A stretch of DNA of 48,722 nt from Candidatus Aminicenantota bacterium (GTDB lineage Bacteria; Acidobacteriota; Aminicenantia; Aminicenantales; Aminicenantaceae). Positions 26,716 to 34,693 of this stretch are shown here, in pieces. The notes under the pieces were generated by a model. That model had not been told where the DNA came from, did no database searches, and worked only from the letters and a program-made list of their open reading frames with translations. Where the stretch lies: positions 199-48,920 of the forward strand of contig WVZK01000062.1 of NCBI GenBank assembly GCA_011772475.1, read 5' to 3'. A program made the position numbers and the translations under genes. Numbering within the stretch: position 1 is the first letter of the stretch; each line of letters begins with the position of its first letter.

Positions 26716-26829
26716 ATTGTTGGCACTTAGGGGAACGCCACCAATTTTTTCTTGAATCGCTAAGATTTTTATGTCATTATCTTTCTTCTTCTTTTAAGAA
26801 TATTTTCACTCATTGATAGGAGGCTTGAA

Positions 26830-28287
26830 ATGTCATCACTCTTTGAAGGACTTAAACCATCTCTTCTTTGGAAGCATTTTGAACAAATCCTGAAGATTCC
26901 CCACTGTTCGGGTAATGAAAAAGCCTTAGGCGATTATATTATATCTGTAGCAAAGGATAAGAAATTAGCCTGGAAAAGGGATAAAGTAGGGAATGTTATC
27001 GCTGAAAAAAAAGCATCATCGGGCCATGAAAACGCTGACACAGTTATTCTTCAAGGACACATAGACATGGTCGGCGAAAAAAACTCGGATGTTAAGCATG
27101 ATTTTAACAAAGACGCCATAAAGGCTGAAAAAAAAGGAGAGTGGATTCAGGCGATAGGAACCACCCTCGGTTCAGACAATGGGATTGGTTTAGCCGCTTC
27201 ACTCGCAGTGATGGAGGACGACAGCTTAGAGCATGGTCCTCTTGAATTTCTCTTCACCGTGGATGAAGAGACAGGCCTGACCGGAGCAACCAAGATAGAA
27301 CCTGGTTTTCTTAAAGGAAAGAAATTCCTTAACCTCGATAGTGAAGAGGAAGGAGCCTTTACTATAGGTTGTGCAGGAGGAGCTGATTCAGAAATCACGT
27401 TATCCCTAAAAAGGGAAAAAATTAAGGGCCTTGAGCCTTACAAATTGAAAATTTTCGGCCTTAGAGGAGGACATTCAGGGATTGATATCGACCAGGGACG
27501 CGGAAATGCCGTAAGATTACTTGCGCGCATGCTCTGGCAGGCTATGAAGGAATTCCAGTTTAGCCTTGTTCGCATGGAAGGGGGCAACAAAAGAAACGCA
27601 ATTGCCCGGGAAGCATGGGCTGATCTTCTGGTTGATCCGGCTCAAGGTCAAGATATATCCTCATTTTTCCAGAAGGCTTTTGACAAAATCCGGTTTGAAT
27701 ACAAAGCTGTTGAGAAAGAGGCAAATTTTTCTTTTGAAAAAGCTGAAAAGCAAAAAGAAGATCCTTTAACTCCAGAATCTCAAAAGACTCTCATCAACCT
27801 CATTTTCACTCTTCCTCATGGCGTTATAGCCATGCATCCTGAGATGGAAGGTCTTGTGGAAACCTCTTCGAACCTGGCTATTATCAACACTCACAAAGAC
27901 AAAGCTCAAATAATCTGCAGCAGCCGAAGTTCAGTGGCTTCAGCCCTGGAGGCAGTCCGAAATTCAATAGCAGCCTCGTGCGAGCTTGCAGGAGCAGAAG
28001 TTGCTCAGCCTGAAGGCTATCCAGGCTGGACGCCCAACCTGGAGTCCCCTCTTCTCAAAACCCTTAAGGAAGTTTATCAGAAAATGTTTCAAAAGGAGCC
28101 AGAAGTCGGCGCTGTCCACGCTGGGCTTGAATGCGGGATCATAGGAGAAAAGTTTCCGGGGATGGATATGATTTCCTTCGGCCCGACTATTGAGCACCCC
28201 CATTCTCCTGAGGAAAGGGTCCATACAGGCTCTGTAGAAAAATTCTGGAAATTCTTAACAGGCTTGCTTGCTGAGCTGGCGCAGTAA
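26830..28287 (+). CDS. pepD: Aminoacyl-histidine dipeptidase (Xaa-His dipeptidase, M20)
   Basis: The 485-residue M20C zinc peptidase cleaves Xaa-His dipeptides in the cytoplasm. Metal and catalytic motifs are LQGHIDMVGEKNSD near residue 76 (His and catalytic Asp), GSDNGIGLAAS near 115 (bridging Asp), FTVDEETGLTGA near 143 (catalytic Glu and Glu ligand), LNLDSEEEG near 170 and a C-terminal His in GPTIEHPHSPEERV near 460. The length and spacing match PepD. A good ribosome-binding site (AGGAGG) sits before ATG 26830. The gene is monocistronic and convergent with the COQ7-like gene, their stops 4 bases apart. Confidence 0.93.
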   Translation: MSSLFEGLKPSLLWKHFEQILKIPHCSGNEKALGDYIISVAKDKKLAWKRDKVGNVIAEKKASSGHENADTVILQGHIDMVGEKNSDVKHDFNKDAIKAEKKGEWIQAIGTTLGSDNGIGLAASLAVMEDDSLEHGPLEFLFTVDEETGLTGATKIEPGFLKGKKFLNLDSEEEGAFTIGCAGGADSEITLSLKREKIKGLEPYKLKIFGLRGGHSGIDIDQGRGNAVRLLARMLWQAMKEFQFSLVRMEGGNKRNAIAREAWADLLVDPAQGQDISSFFQKAFDKIRFEYKAVEKEANFSFEKAEKQKEDPLTPESQKTLINLIFTLPHGVIAMHPEMEGLVETSSNLAIINTHKDKAQIICSSRSSVASALEAVRNSIAASCELAGAEVAQPEGYPGWTPNLESPLLKTLKEVYQKMFQKEPEVGAVHAGLECGIIGEKFPGMDMISFGPTIEHPHSPEERVHTGSVEKFWKFLTGLLAELAQ

Positions 28288-28291
28288 GGGC

Positions 28292-28834
28292 TTAGGTCTC
28301 AACTTTTGACTTTTTAAGGAAAGATTCCCATCGCTTGATGTGGCCGTATTCATCGGCCTGGTCCTTTTCTATTATCTTTCGAGTGTCCGCATCCCATTCT
28401 ATTTTTCGCAGTAGCTCATCATAATGACGAACAGCTTTCTTCTCGACCCAAACACCAGTTCTAAGAATAGCTTTTGTGCCCAAAAGTCGCGAAAAGAATC
28501 CGAATTTGAAACCCACTATCCAGTACAACCACCTGAGCGTACTCGGTTTAAAACCGTATTCAAAAAGCTTAATTTGAAAATCTTGGAGATGCGTCATCTC
28601 GTTGGCCATAGCAGCAATAAGCTGAAGGTTGAGCTCACTCTCTTTTTTTGTGATCTGGAACTTGTAGATATTTACGGCCATGGTCTCTAGCGTATGCAGG
28701 GTCTGCAGTCCTTTCTTTATCCTTTTTAATCTATCCGAAGGCATATCCCGACCTCTCAGTTTAAAGTCTGTCTGGCTTATCTCAGGACGAATGATCGATG
28801 TATCAAAATCCTTTTTTTCCATCATTCTCACCAT
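28292..28834 (-). CDS. COQ7-like ferritin-fold di-iron protein
   Basis: The 180-residue protein has two pairs of iron-ligand helices in the COQ7 order: Glu in HTLETMAVNIYK, ExxH in NEMTHLQDF, Glu in WVEKKAVRHYDEL and ExxH in DEYGHIKRW. COQ7 enzymes hydroxylate 5-demethoxyubiquinol; related bacterial proteins are uncharacterised. No other quinone hydroxylase or ubi gene is adjacent, so the substrate is unknown. The first ATG (28834) lacks a ribosome-binding site; ATGs at 28825 and 28822 follow GGTGAG and may be the true start. Confidence 0.75.
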   Translation of the reverse strand: MVRMMEKKDFDTSIIRPEISQTDFKLRGRDMPSDRLKRIKKGLQTLHTLETMAVNIYKFQITKKESELNLQLIAAMANEMTHLQDFQIKLFEYGFKPSTLRWLYWIVGFKFGFFSRLLGTKAILRTGVWVEKKAVRHYDELLRKIEWDADTRKIIEKDQADEYGHIKRWESFLKKSKVET

Positions 28835-28849
28835 TTATATTTATATGCA

Positions 28850-28870
28850 AAAAACAAGACCTGACCCCAA
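28850..28870. repeat. REP-like half element (ACCTGACCCCA)
   Basis: AACAAGACCTGACCCCAAT is the half-palindrome form of the TGGGGCC(T/A)GGCCCCA family. It abuts the stop codon of the membrane protein encoded from 29626 to 28871. Confidence 0.5.
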
Positions 28871-29626
28871 TCAAATCCAGCCCAGCTCGCTGAACTCAGG
28901 AAATCCAGAGCGGGATATTCCCCAGTAAGCAAAAAGAATTAGACTCAATAAATAGCCACTCATGAAAAAGAAAAGAAAGGGATTCTGATTGCCTTCTTTT
29001 TTTCTTTTAAAATAAAGGAGGAGAGCAAGAAGAAAACCTGCGCCAGCAGCGGGAAAAGTGAAAATTACTGTCTGTCCTTCAATCCCGTTGGCTGCAAATG
29101 TGAAGCCATAAAAAGTAGCTCCTAAGGAGAGAAAAACAAAATTTTTCCAGGTGAGAGATTTAAACGAGATTTTATAAGCAGCGATAATTAAAGCAACAGA
29201 AATCAGAAAAACTCCTCCATCCCATAAAAAATGGGAGATTATTTCATCAAAAAGATATGTAGCCTTATACAATTCTGACTCTTTCATGTGATGAAGAAGC
29301 CTAGCAATTGAATTGGAGGAAAGATGAAGCCCGTGACCATCCACAAAAAGCAGAAATCCGATGGCTAATAAGACCTTGGGCAAAACGTTTAAAACTCTGT
29401 TTGATGACTTTTGGGGCTGCAGGGAATGTGAAATCTTATAAGCCCGTGAATAAAGAATATAGGCTAAAGGGATGACCGCAAAAGGAGTTAAAAAATCAAG
29501 TGTATCTCCCCAGGTTAGAGGGCTCTTAAGAATGGTCTTGAGTAAGGGCGGCATTATATGAAAATAAGCAAAGAAAAAACCATAAGCAAGCAGCCAGAAA
29601 CAAAGAATATCCTTATCTTCTTCCAT
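28871..29626 (-). CDS. Polytopic membrane protein of unknown function
   Basis: The 251-residue protein has about seven or eight predicted membrane segments (for example LAYGFFFAYFHIMPPLL, VLLAIGFLLFVDG, NPFLFFFMSGYLLSLILFAY). Conserved-looking polar clusters sit at membrane edges: DGHGLHLSSNSIARLLHH near residue 97 and FDEIISHFLWDGG near 125. These His/Asp groups could bind metal, but no family was recognised. It lies 10 bases after the Omp85-like gene on the same strand, so the two are probably co-transcribed. Confidence 0.6.
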   Translation of the reverse strand: MEEDKDILCFWLLAYGFFFAYFHIMPPLLKTILKSPLTWGDTLDFLTPFAVIPLAYILYSRAYKISHSLQPQKSSNRVLNVLPKVLLAIGFLLFVDGHGLHLSSNSIARLLHHMKESELYKATYLFDEIISHFLWDGGVFLISVALIIAAYKISFKSLTWKNFVFLSLGATFYGFTFAANGIEGQTVIFTFPAAGAGFLLALLLYFKRKKEGNQNPFLFFFMSGYLLSLILFAYWGISRSGFPEFSELGWI

Positions 29627-29636
29627 CAGATCACTT

Positions 29637-30794
29637 TCAAAAGATGTGGCCGAAATTAAAATAAATTCCTAATCCTTCGTTACTAAAACCCATATCAAAC
29701 CTAACAACAAAGTTCTGAAGATAATACCTCAATCCTAAGCCAATATCAACAACAGCTTTATCGAGCTTTATCCCTGACCAGGATGGCCAGACGAGCCCTC
29801 CATCCATAAAAACGTTTCCTCCTAATTTCCTCCAGAGAGGAAAACGATATTCGGTATTGACCAAGAATTTTCCCTTATCTTGAAAACGATTTAGCCTGTA
29901 ACCTCTCATCGCCGCTATCTCGGAGCCTCCTCCAAGCACAGAGTACTCAAAAAGTGGAATCTTTTCGGTCTTCCCCGAAATTTTTTGAACAAGCGCGCGA
30001 AAAGCCAAAACATCTCTATTCCCGAAGAGTAGGAAGTACTTTCTAAAATCTAGAGTGAAGCGGTGGAAGCGAGCATTTTTATTTGCTAAAAGGCTAGATG
30101 CCACATCATTCTGGAAGATAAGACGAAATCCCTTTTTCGGGTGGATCTGGCTGTCTGAGGTATCATAGCGGACAACAAGGGAAAATAAGGGTGAAAACTG
30201 ATCTCCTATTTCTTCCAGCATTTCTGAAAAAGGTGCGCCTACTTCCACCTGATAATACTTGATATTCCTGAGGACATAACGAGCCTCCATCACAAAACGG
30301 GGAGTAAAACCTCTTCCAATCCTCAACTGGAGCTCCTTTTTTTCGTATGTAAATTCGGTCTCATCATCAGTATCAGAATCAGGCCCTGTACCGTAAAAAT
30401 AGTAATTTATATATTTATCGTATTCAGCTACGAAATCAAAAGAGAGTGAATATCTTTTACTCTGGCGAATTTCTATATCAGGAATAGAAAAAGCAAAGAT
30501 ATACCACCTCTCTCCTTTGCTTGAATTAAAAACAACCAAATCAAAGGATTCTCTCCAGGTGAGATAATTCACAAATTTTGCTCTTCCCCCATACCCAAGG
30601 CCAATGTCCGTGTCATACATCAGAATCGGAAAGGCACTGAAGGATTTTACCGTATCTAAATATTCATTTTCCTGGGCGGCGCAAGCGCCTTCAGGAGAGG
30701 AATTAGAACTTTCAGAGGAAGCATTAGCATTGTCGGTAATAAAGAGTGAAAAGAAAAATGTTATTAATAATGACGGGAGTAATCCTTTTGCCAT
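29637..30794 (-). CDS. Omp85/BamA-type outer-membrane beta-barrel protein without POTRA domains
   Basis: The 385-residue protein has a signal peptide (LLITFFFSLFITDNANA) followed mainly by alternating amphipathic strands. The strand patterns RYDTSDSQIHPKKGFRLIFQ near residue 200 and EIAAMRGYRLNRFQDKGKF near 290 are typical of the surface-antigen D15 barrel. The final residue is Phe (NFGHIF), the usual outer-membrane assembly signal. There is no room for POTRA domains, so it is a small single-barrel homologue, not BamA itself. It implies a diderm envelope. A strong AAAGGAGGGGAAA ribosome-binding site precedes the ATG. Confidence 0.82.
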   Translation of the reverse strand: MAKGLLPSLLITFFFSLFITDNANASSESSNSSPEGACAAQENEYLDTVKSFSAFPILMYDTDIGLGYGGRAKFVNYLTWRESFDLVVFNSSKGERWYIFAFSIPDIEIRQSKRYSLSFDFVAEYDKYINYYFYGTGPDSDTDDETEFTYEKKELQLRIGRGFTPRFVMEARYVLRNIKYYQVEVGAPFSEMLEEIGDQFSPLFSLVVRYDTSDSQIHPKKGFRLIFQNDVASSLLANKNARFHRFTLDFRKYFLLFGNRDVLAFRALVQKISGKTEKIPLFEYSVLGGGSEIAAMRGYRLNRFQDKGKFLVNTEYRFPLWRKLGGNVFMDGGLVWPSWSGIKLDKAVVDIGLGLRYYLQNFVVRFDMGFSNEGLGIYFNFGHIF

Positions 30795-30883
30795 TTTCCC
30801 CTCCTTTATTCTTTAACTTAATTGAAATCCTTAAAAACTTCAATTTTATCTCGGATACTTAGAAGTTAAAATGTCTGAGTAAA

Positions 30884-30930
30884 ATTGGGGCCTGGCCCCA
30901 TTTTTTACTGGCCCCATTTTTTAGTCCCAT
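30884..30930. repeat. REP-like palindrome with tandemly repeated half sites
   Basis: TGGGGCCTGGCCCCA at 30886-30900 is followed by a 16-bp tandem repeat. CTGGCCCCATTTTTTA occurs at 30892-30907 and again, exactly, at 30908-30923, then a partial GTCCCATTTTTGA. It lies between the radical SAM gene and the barrel gene. Confidence 0.7.
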
Positions 30931-30980
30931 TTTTGAGCCTAATTTCAAGCAATAGAGGCTGCTCCCGTTTTTCATGTGTA

Positions 30981-32345
30981 CTATACAGAAATTGGGTACA
31001 CCTTTTTCTGAGCGTGGTCTCTCTGGAAAATAGACAGCTTAAAGAGAATAAAAGAGATTAATAGAGAATTAAATAACCACTTAAATATGTTCTTACCTGC
31101 TGACATGGTGGAGATGAACCGCCACCAACGTTTGAGAATGCTCTTCCGTGAATAGAAATATTTATTTATTCTACTGAAGGCTTCGAAGACTTCATCTGGA
31201 GTAACGCGTTTCGGTTTAAAGACAAGATGGTCGCCCTCATAATGAGATAAGTCCTTGTCAAATATGCGCCCTTCTGATTCTACTTGTTTATGGAATGGCG
31301 TTCCGGGAATCGGAATAGAAATTGAGAGGAGGATGGAGCTCGGGTCAATCTCATCAAGCTTCTTGGGCAGACTTTTATAATACGCAGGTGTATCCTCATC
31401 AAGTGCCAGCATCAAGCCTGTAAAAGTCAGAATCCCGCGCTTTTTAAGCTTTTCAAAAAGCTCCTGGTACTCCTCCACCTTATTCTGCTTCTTGTGGACA
31501 GATGAAAGGCTAGGTTCATTCAGAGACTCCAGTCCAATAAAAGCCATTGCACCGCGAGCCTTAACCAACAAGTCCACAAACTCATCGTCGTGGAGACAAT
31601 CAAAGCTAAACTGTGTTCCCAATCCCCAGAGCTTAATTTTCGCAATTTCTTTTAGAAGTTCCTTGGCGTAACCCAAATCGCCTCCGAGATTATTATCAAG
31701 AAGCATGGCCATTTTGCGTTTACGGAAAGGAAGCTTATCAGTGGCAGTTAGGTCACGAATCACATCCTCGATCGGTCGCAGGCGATACGGAGTGGGGTTG
31801 ATCGTCAGCTGACAAAAACTGCACCTGTACTTGCATCCGCGTGTTGCTTCAGTTACCACAGGAACTGCAAAGTCTGATTCAATTAAGTCATAGCGGGGTG
31901 GAGGGATGTTTTCCAAAGATGGTCCCACAGGAGCTTTATAAACCTTCTTCAGCTGGCCTTTCACCATATCTTCAACAACCTGAGGCCACACGGGTTCTGC
32001 CTCTCCCACGACCACCGAATCAAAATGGGGTATCACTTCTTCCGGAAATGTGGATGGATATCTTCCTCCTGCTACGACTATCTTCCCCAGCTTCCTAAAT
32101 TTTTTCGCCACTTCATATGCGTGCGGTGCACAGTAATCCATAAAGCTAAGACCAATGAAATCTGCATCTGTGCTGTAATCAATAGGACGAACCATCTCAT
32201 GGAGAAGGTCTACTTCAACTATAGGTGGAGTTAAACCCGCCACCAGGGCACCAGATAGTGGAGGAGCTGGAGAACGGGCAAAATAAGCCTGGTTCTCTCC
32301 AAGATTCTGAAAAAGGACGATTATCTGTAATTTTGGTTTACTCAT
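30981..32345 (-). CDS. B12-binding radical SAM enzyme
   Basis: The 454-residue class B radical SAM protein has an N-terminal cobalamin-binding-like domain (about 1-135, with DADFIGLSFMDYCAP and VVAGGRYPSTFPEEVIPH). The radical SAM core has CKYRCSFC (C171, C175, C178). A C-terminal hydrophobic segment (LLISFILFKLSIF) suggests membrane association, as in enzymes acting on lipids. Reaction and substrate are unknown; methyl transfer or cyclisation on a lipid is a reasonable guess. The start ATG 32345 has a perfect AAAAAGGAGG site that lies within the last codons of the upstream SDR gene, one base after its stop. Hence it is co-expressed with that SDR. Confidence 0.85.
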   Translation of the reverse strand: MSKPKLQIIVLFQNLGENQAYFARSPAPPLSGALVAGLTPPIVEVDLLHEMVRPIDYSTDADFIGLSFMDYCAPHAYEVAKKFRKLGKIVVAGGRYPSTFPEEVIPHFDSVVVGEAEPVWPQVVEDMVKGQLKKVYKAPVGPSLENIPPPRYDLIESDFAVPVVTEATRGCKYRCSFCQLTINPTPYRLRPIEDVIRDLTATDKLPFRKRKMAMLLDNNLGGDLGYAKELLKEIAKIKLWGLGTQFSFDCLHDDEFVDLLVKARGAMAFIGLESLNEPSLSSVHKKQNKVEEYQELFEKLKKRGILTFTGLMLALDEDTPAYYKSLPKKLDEIDPSSILLSISIPIPGTPFHKQVESEGRIFDKDLSHYEGDHLVFKPKRVTPDEVFEAFSRINKYFYSRKSILKRWWRFISTMSAGKNIFKWLFNSLLISFILFKLSIFQRDHAQKKVYPISV

Positions 32346-32346
32346 T

Positions 32347-33159
32347 TTATACCTCCTTTTTATCCGCAAGTTTATAAGCTATTCTTTGCATAGCTCCCTC
32401 AGCTAACCAGGGAATGAAAACTTTAGAAAATTTCAAGGCTTTGCCTTCAAGAGTGAGAACCAAATCCTGCCGTTCATTTTCAATTGCATTGACTATAGAT
32501 CTTGCCACTTTTTTGGCTGGAACATAGCGACCTGCGGGTCGACGGGCGCCACCCACTTTCTTCTCAACCCTGAAAAAGTTTGTCTGAGTATATCCTGGAT
32601 AGACAATCATTATAGAGATACCACTCGTTGCCAGCTCAGCTCGAAGACTCTGGCTTAGAGCTACAAGAGCGGCTTTACTCGCGCAGTAAGCTCCCATGTA
32701 GGGAACACCATGCATTGCTGCCACAGAAGCGATGTTGATAATTAATCCCCCTCCTGTCTTTTTCATATGGGGCAGGACTTCCAAAATAAGATTAACAGAG
32801 CCAAAAAAATTTACTTCCATTACTGAGCGAAAGTCGTCTAATGCAGTCATTTCAGCTTTGCCATAAACTCCTATGCCTGCATTGTTTATCAGTATGTCGA
32901 TGCCGCCAAGATGGTCCACACACTTTTTAACAAGCTTGATAGCATCTTCCCTATCTGAGACATCGCAGGGTATTAAAAGGGGAGCCTGGACATCAGGAAA
33001 AGCATCCTTTATCTCATCAGACACTTTTCTCAGAGTCTTTAGTCTGCGGGCTGTTAACGCCAAAATGGCTCCCCTCTTGGCCAATTCAATGCACGTAGCT
33101 CTGCCGATGCCAGACGATCCCCCTGTTACGAGGACTCTTGAACCTTCTATTTTTGCCAT
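32347..33159 (-). CDS. Short-chain dehydrogenase/reductase (unit 1)
   Basis: The 270-residue classical SDR has the cofactor motif TGGSSGIGRATC near residue 13, NNAGIGVYGK near 92, the catalytic Ser in INIASVAAMHG near 145 and YCASKAA (Tyr and Lys) near 160. An Arg after the second strand (LTARRLKTL) favours NADPH. The C-terminal part (WLAEGAMQRIAYKLA) resembles SDRs acting on lipids or steroids. It is first in a two-gene unit with the radical SAM enzyme, and its upstream region carries the phased hexamer array at 33255-33293. Confidence 0.88.
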   Translation of the reverse strand: MAKIEGSRVLVTGGSSGIGRATCIELAKRGAILALTARRLKTLRKVSDEIKDAFPDVQAPLLIPCDVSDREDAIKLVKKCVDHLGGIDILINNAGIGVYGKAEMTALDDFRSVMEVNFFGSVNLILEVLPHMKKTGGGLIINIASVAAMHGVPYMGAYCASKAALVALSQSLRAELATSGISIMIVYPGYTQTNFFRVEKKVGGARRPAGRYVPAKKVARSIVNAIENERQDLVLTLEGKALKFSKVFIPWLAEGAMQRIAYKLADKKEV

Positions 33160-33221
33160 TTTATAGCCTGTTCCTGATACTATGCGTCTCTTTATTCATG
33201 GATTTTTAATTTTTCTGCCTC

Positions 33222-33320
33222 TCACTGATAATATAGCCCCCCAGAATTATAAGTTGTCAAAAAGTTGTTAAGAGTTTGTTAAAAGTGTGTTAAAAAAGGC
33301 AGGAATATAAGAAAATGAGG
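33222..33320 (-). promoter_or_regulatory. Regulatory block A: four hexamers phased at 11 bp
   Basis: On the minus strand three TTAACA hexamers and one TTGACA occur as 33293-33288, 33282-33277, 33271-33266 and 33260-33255, exactly 11 bp apart. The TTGACA may be a -35; TATATT lies 19 bases beyond (33235-33230), a long spacer typical of regulated promoters. The block starts 96 bases upstream of the SDR ATG at 33159. A near-duplicate block lies at 37829-37929. Confidence 0.8.
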
Positions 33321-33338
33321 ATTACTGTACCTATATTT

Positions 33339-33764
33339 TCAATGTGTTCTATTCTTCCATAGCGTAACAATAAGAAAAATCCCTCCACTGAGACACAGCA
33401 AATTTATGAAAATATTCATAACAGCCTCTCCTACTCCAAGGAGATAGATTCCATTTTGAGTGTTAAAAGAAACATCCAGAAGCCCGAGAAATATAAGCGA
33501 ACTCCCTCCCAAAAGGGAAAATAAAAAGCCAAAAGGCGCCCTCTTAAACAAGCCAACTCCCCCGATAATCAATACTATAGCTAGAGATATATCAGCTACA
33601 GGAAAAGCTGATTCGAAGGCCATATAGATTTCCTCTAAGTGCGGATCACCTATTTTCACTAAATCCGCTGAAAAGAAGGCAATCCAAAAGGCAATTATTC
33701 CCACAGCTATTGCCAATTCCATAAAGGCAGCAATTCTTACTGATTTCGTATATTTAATATCCAT
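33339..33764 (-). CDS. Small four-helix membrane protein, unknown function
   Basis: The 141-residue protein has four predicted membrane helices (AAFMELAIAVGIIAFWIAFF, ISLAIVLIIGGVGLF, FLFSLLGGSSLIFLGLLDVSF, AVMNIFINLLCLSGGIFLIV). The loop after helix 1 is acidic. No motif identifying a family was recognised. It is last in the unit that starts with the lipid kinase at 37789, 58 bases after the SDR gene, so it probably belongs to the same lipid-linked pathway. Confidence 0.65.
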   Translation of the reverse strand: MDIKYTKSVRIAAFMELAIAVGIIAFWIAFFSADLVKIGDPHLEEIYMAFESAFPVADISLAIVLIIGGVGLFKRAPFGFLFSLLGGSSLIFLGLLDVSFNTQNGIYLLGVGEAVMNIFINLLCLSGGIFLIVTLWKNRTH

Positions 33765-33822
33765 TCTCTTTTATATCCATAAGGTTTAATAGGCCAGTAA
33801 TCCCTGGCCTACATTTAAGTCT

Positions 33823-34653
33823 TTATTTGCTAGGTTCTTTTTTCGCTTCCCTTCTTTTTTTTATTGTGCTTCTCCCCATTTTCTCCATGATGGGGAGAAG
33901 AAAGAAAAAAATCTTGGGAAAAGCTACTCCGATTCTGCATAAAATTCCCATGCTGGTGGGGATCATCACTTCTGGCTTTTTTTTACGAACAGCTTTGAGT
34001 ATTCCTTTTGCGGCCTGTTCAGGCTTTAAAGGCTTCCCTAGAAAAGAGAGAACAGCACTATCGAATAAAAGCTCATAATCATGTTGTGCAGTATCCACAG
34101 AATCGGGACAAACCACGGTAACTCCAACCGGAGTGCGGCGCAATTCTGCGTGGAGTGAAAGTGAATAGCCTCGAATAGCGTATTTTGTAGCGCTATAGAC
34201 CGCTTCACCTGGCAATGGGACGACACCCCCTAACGATGCAACATTGACAATCTTTCCAAAATTCTGAGGTTTCATAATACCTAGAGCGGCTCGACATCCA
34301 TGAATTGTTCCGGAGAGGTTTACCGAAAGTTGGCTTTGGACTTCATCCAAAGTAATCTTCTCCGCGGCACCAGGCTGAACGACTCCTGCATTATTAATAA
34401 GAATATCAACCTTGCCGTACTTTTGTCTGACTTTTTCCATGAGCGATTGCCATGATTCGGGGTCTGCGACATCATGTTCGACGAGCATTGTTTCCGCTCC
34501 CGAATCCTTCAAAAATGCCCCTAAATCCTCTAGCCCCTCTTTGTGGATATCGGTCAAAATTAAAATGGCACCATGCTTGGCAAAAAGATGCGCTGTAGCT
34601 GAACCGATGCCACCAGCAGCACCAGTTATAATTACCACTTTATCCTTGAGCAT
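33823..34653 (-). CDS. Short-chain dehydrogenase/reductase (unit 2)
   Basis: The 276-residue classical SDR has ITGAAGGIGSATA near residue 10, NNAGVVQPG near 88, the Ser of VNVASLGGVVP near 140 and YSATKYAIRGYS near 155. An Asp after the second strand (LILTDIHKEG) favours NAD. The C-terminus is basic with a short hydrophobic stretch (IFFFLLPIM), consistent with membrane contact. The GGAGGAATAATTTC ribosome-binding region precedes ATG 34653. It differs from the SDR at 32347 in cofactor signature, so the two likely catalyse different steps. Confidence 0.87.
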   Translation of the reverse strand: MLKDKVVIITGAAGGIGSATAHLFAKHGAILILTDIHKEGLEDLGAFLKDSGAETMLVEHDVADPESWQSLMEKVRQKYGKVDILINNAGVVQPGAAEKITLDEVQSQLSVNLSGTIHGCRAALGIMKPQNFGKIVNVASLGGVVPLPGEAVYSATKYAIRGYSLSLHAELRRTPVGVTVVCPDSVDTAQHDYELLFDSAVLSFLGKPLKPEQAAKGILKAVRKKKPEVMIPTSMGILCRIGVAFPKIFFFLLPIMEKMGRSTIKKRREAKKEPSK

Positions 34654-34693
34654 GAAATTATTCCTCCGCTTATCTTGAATTCATAAATAAGGA

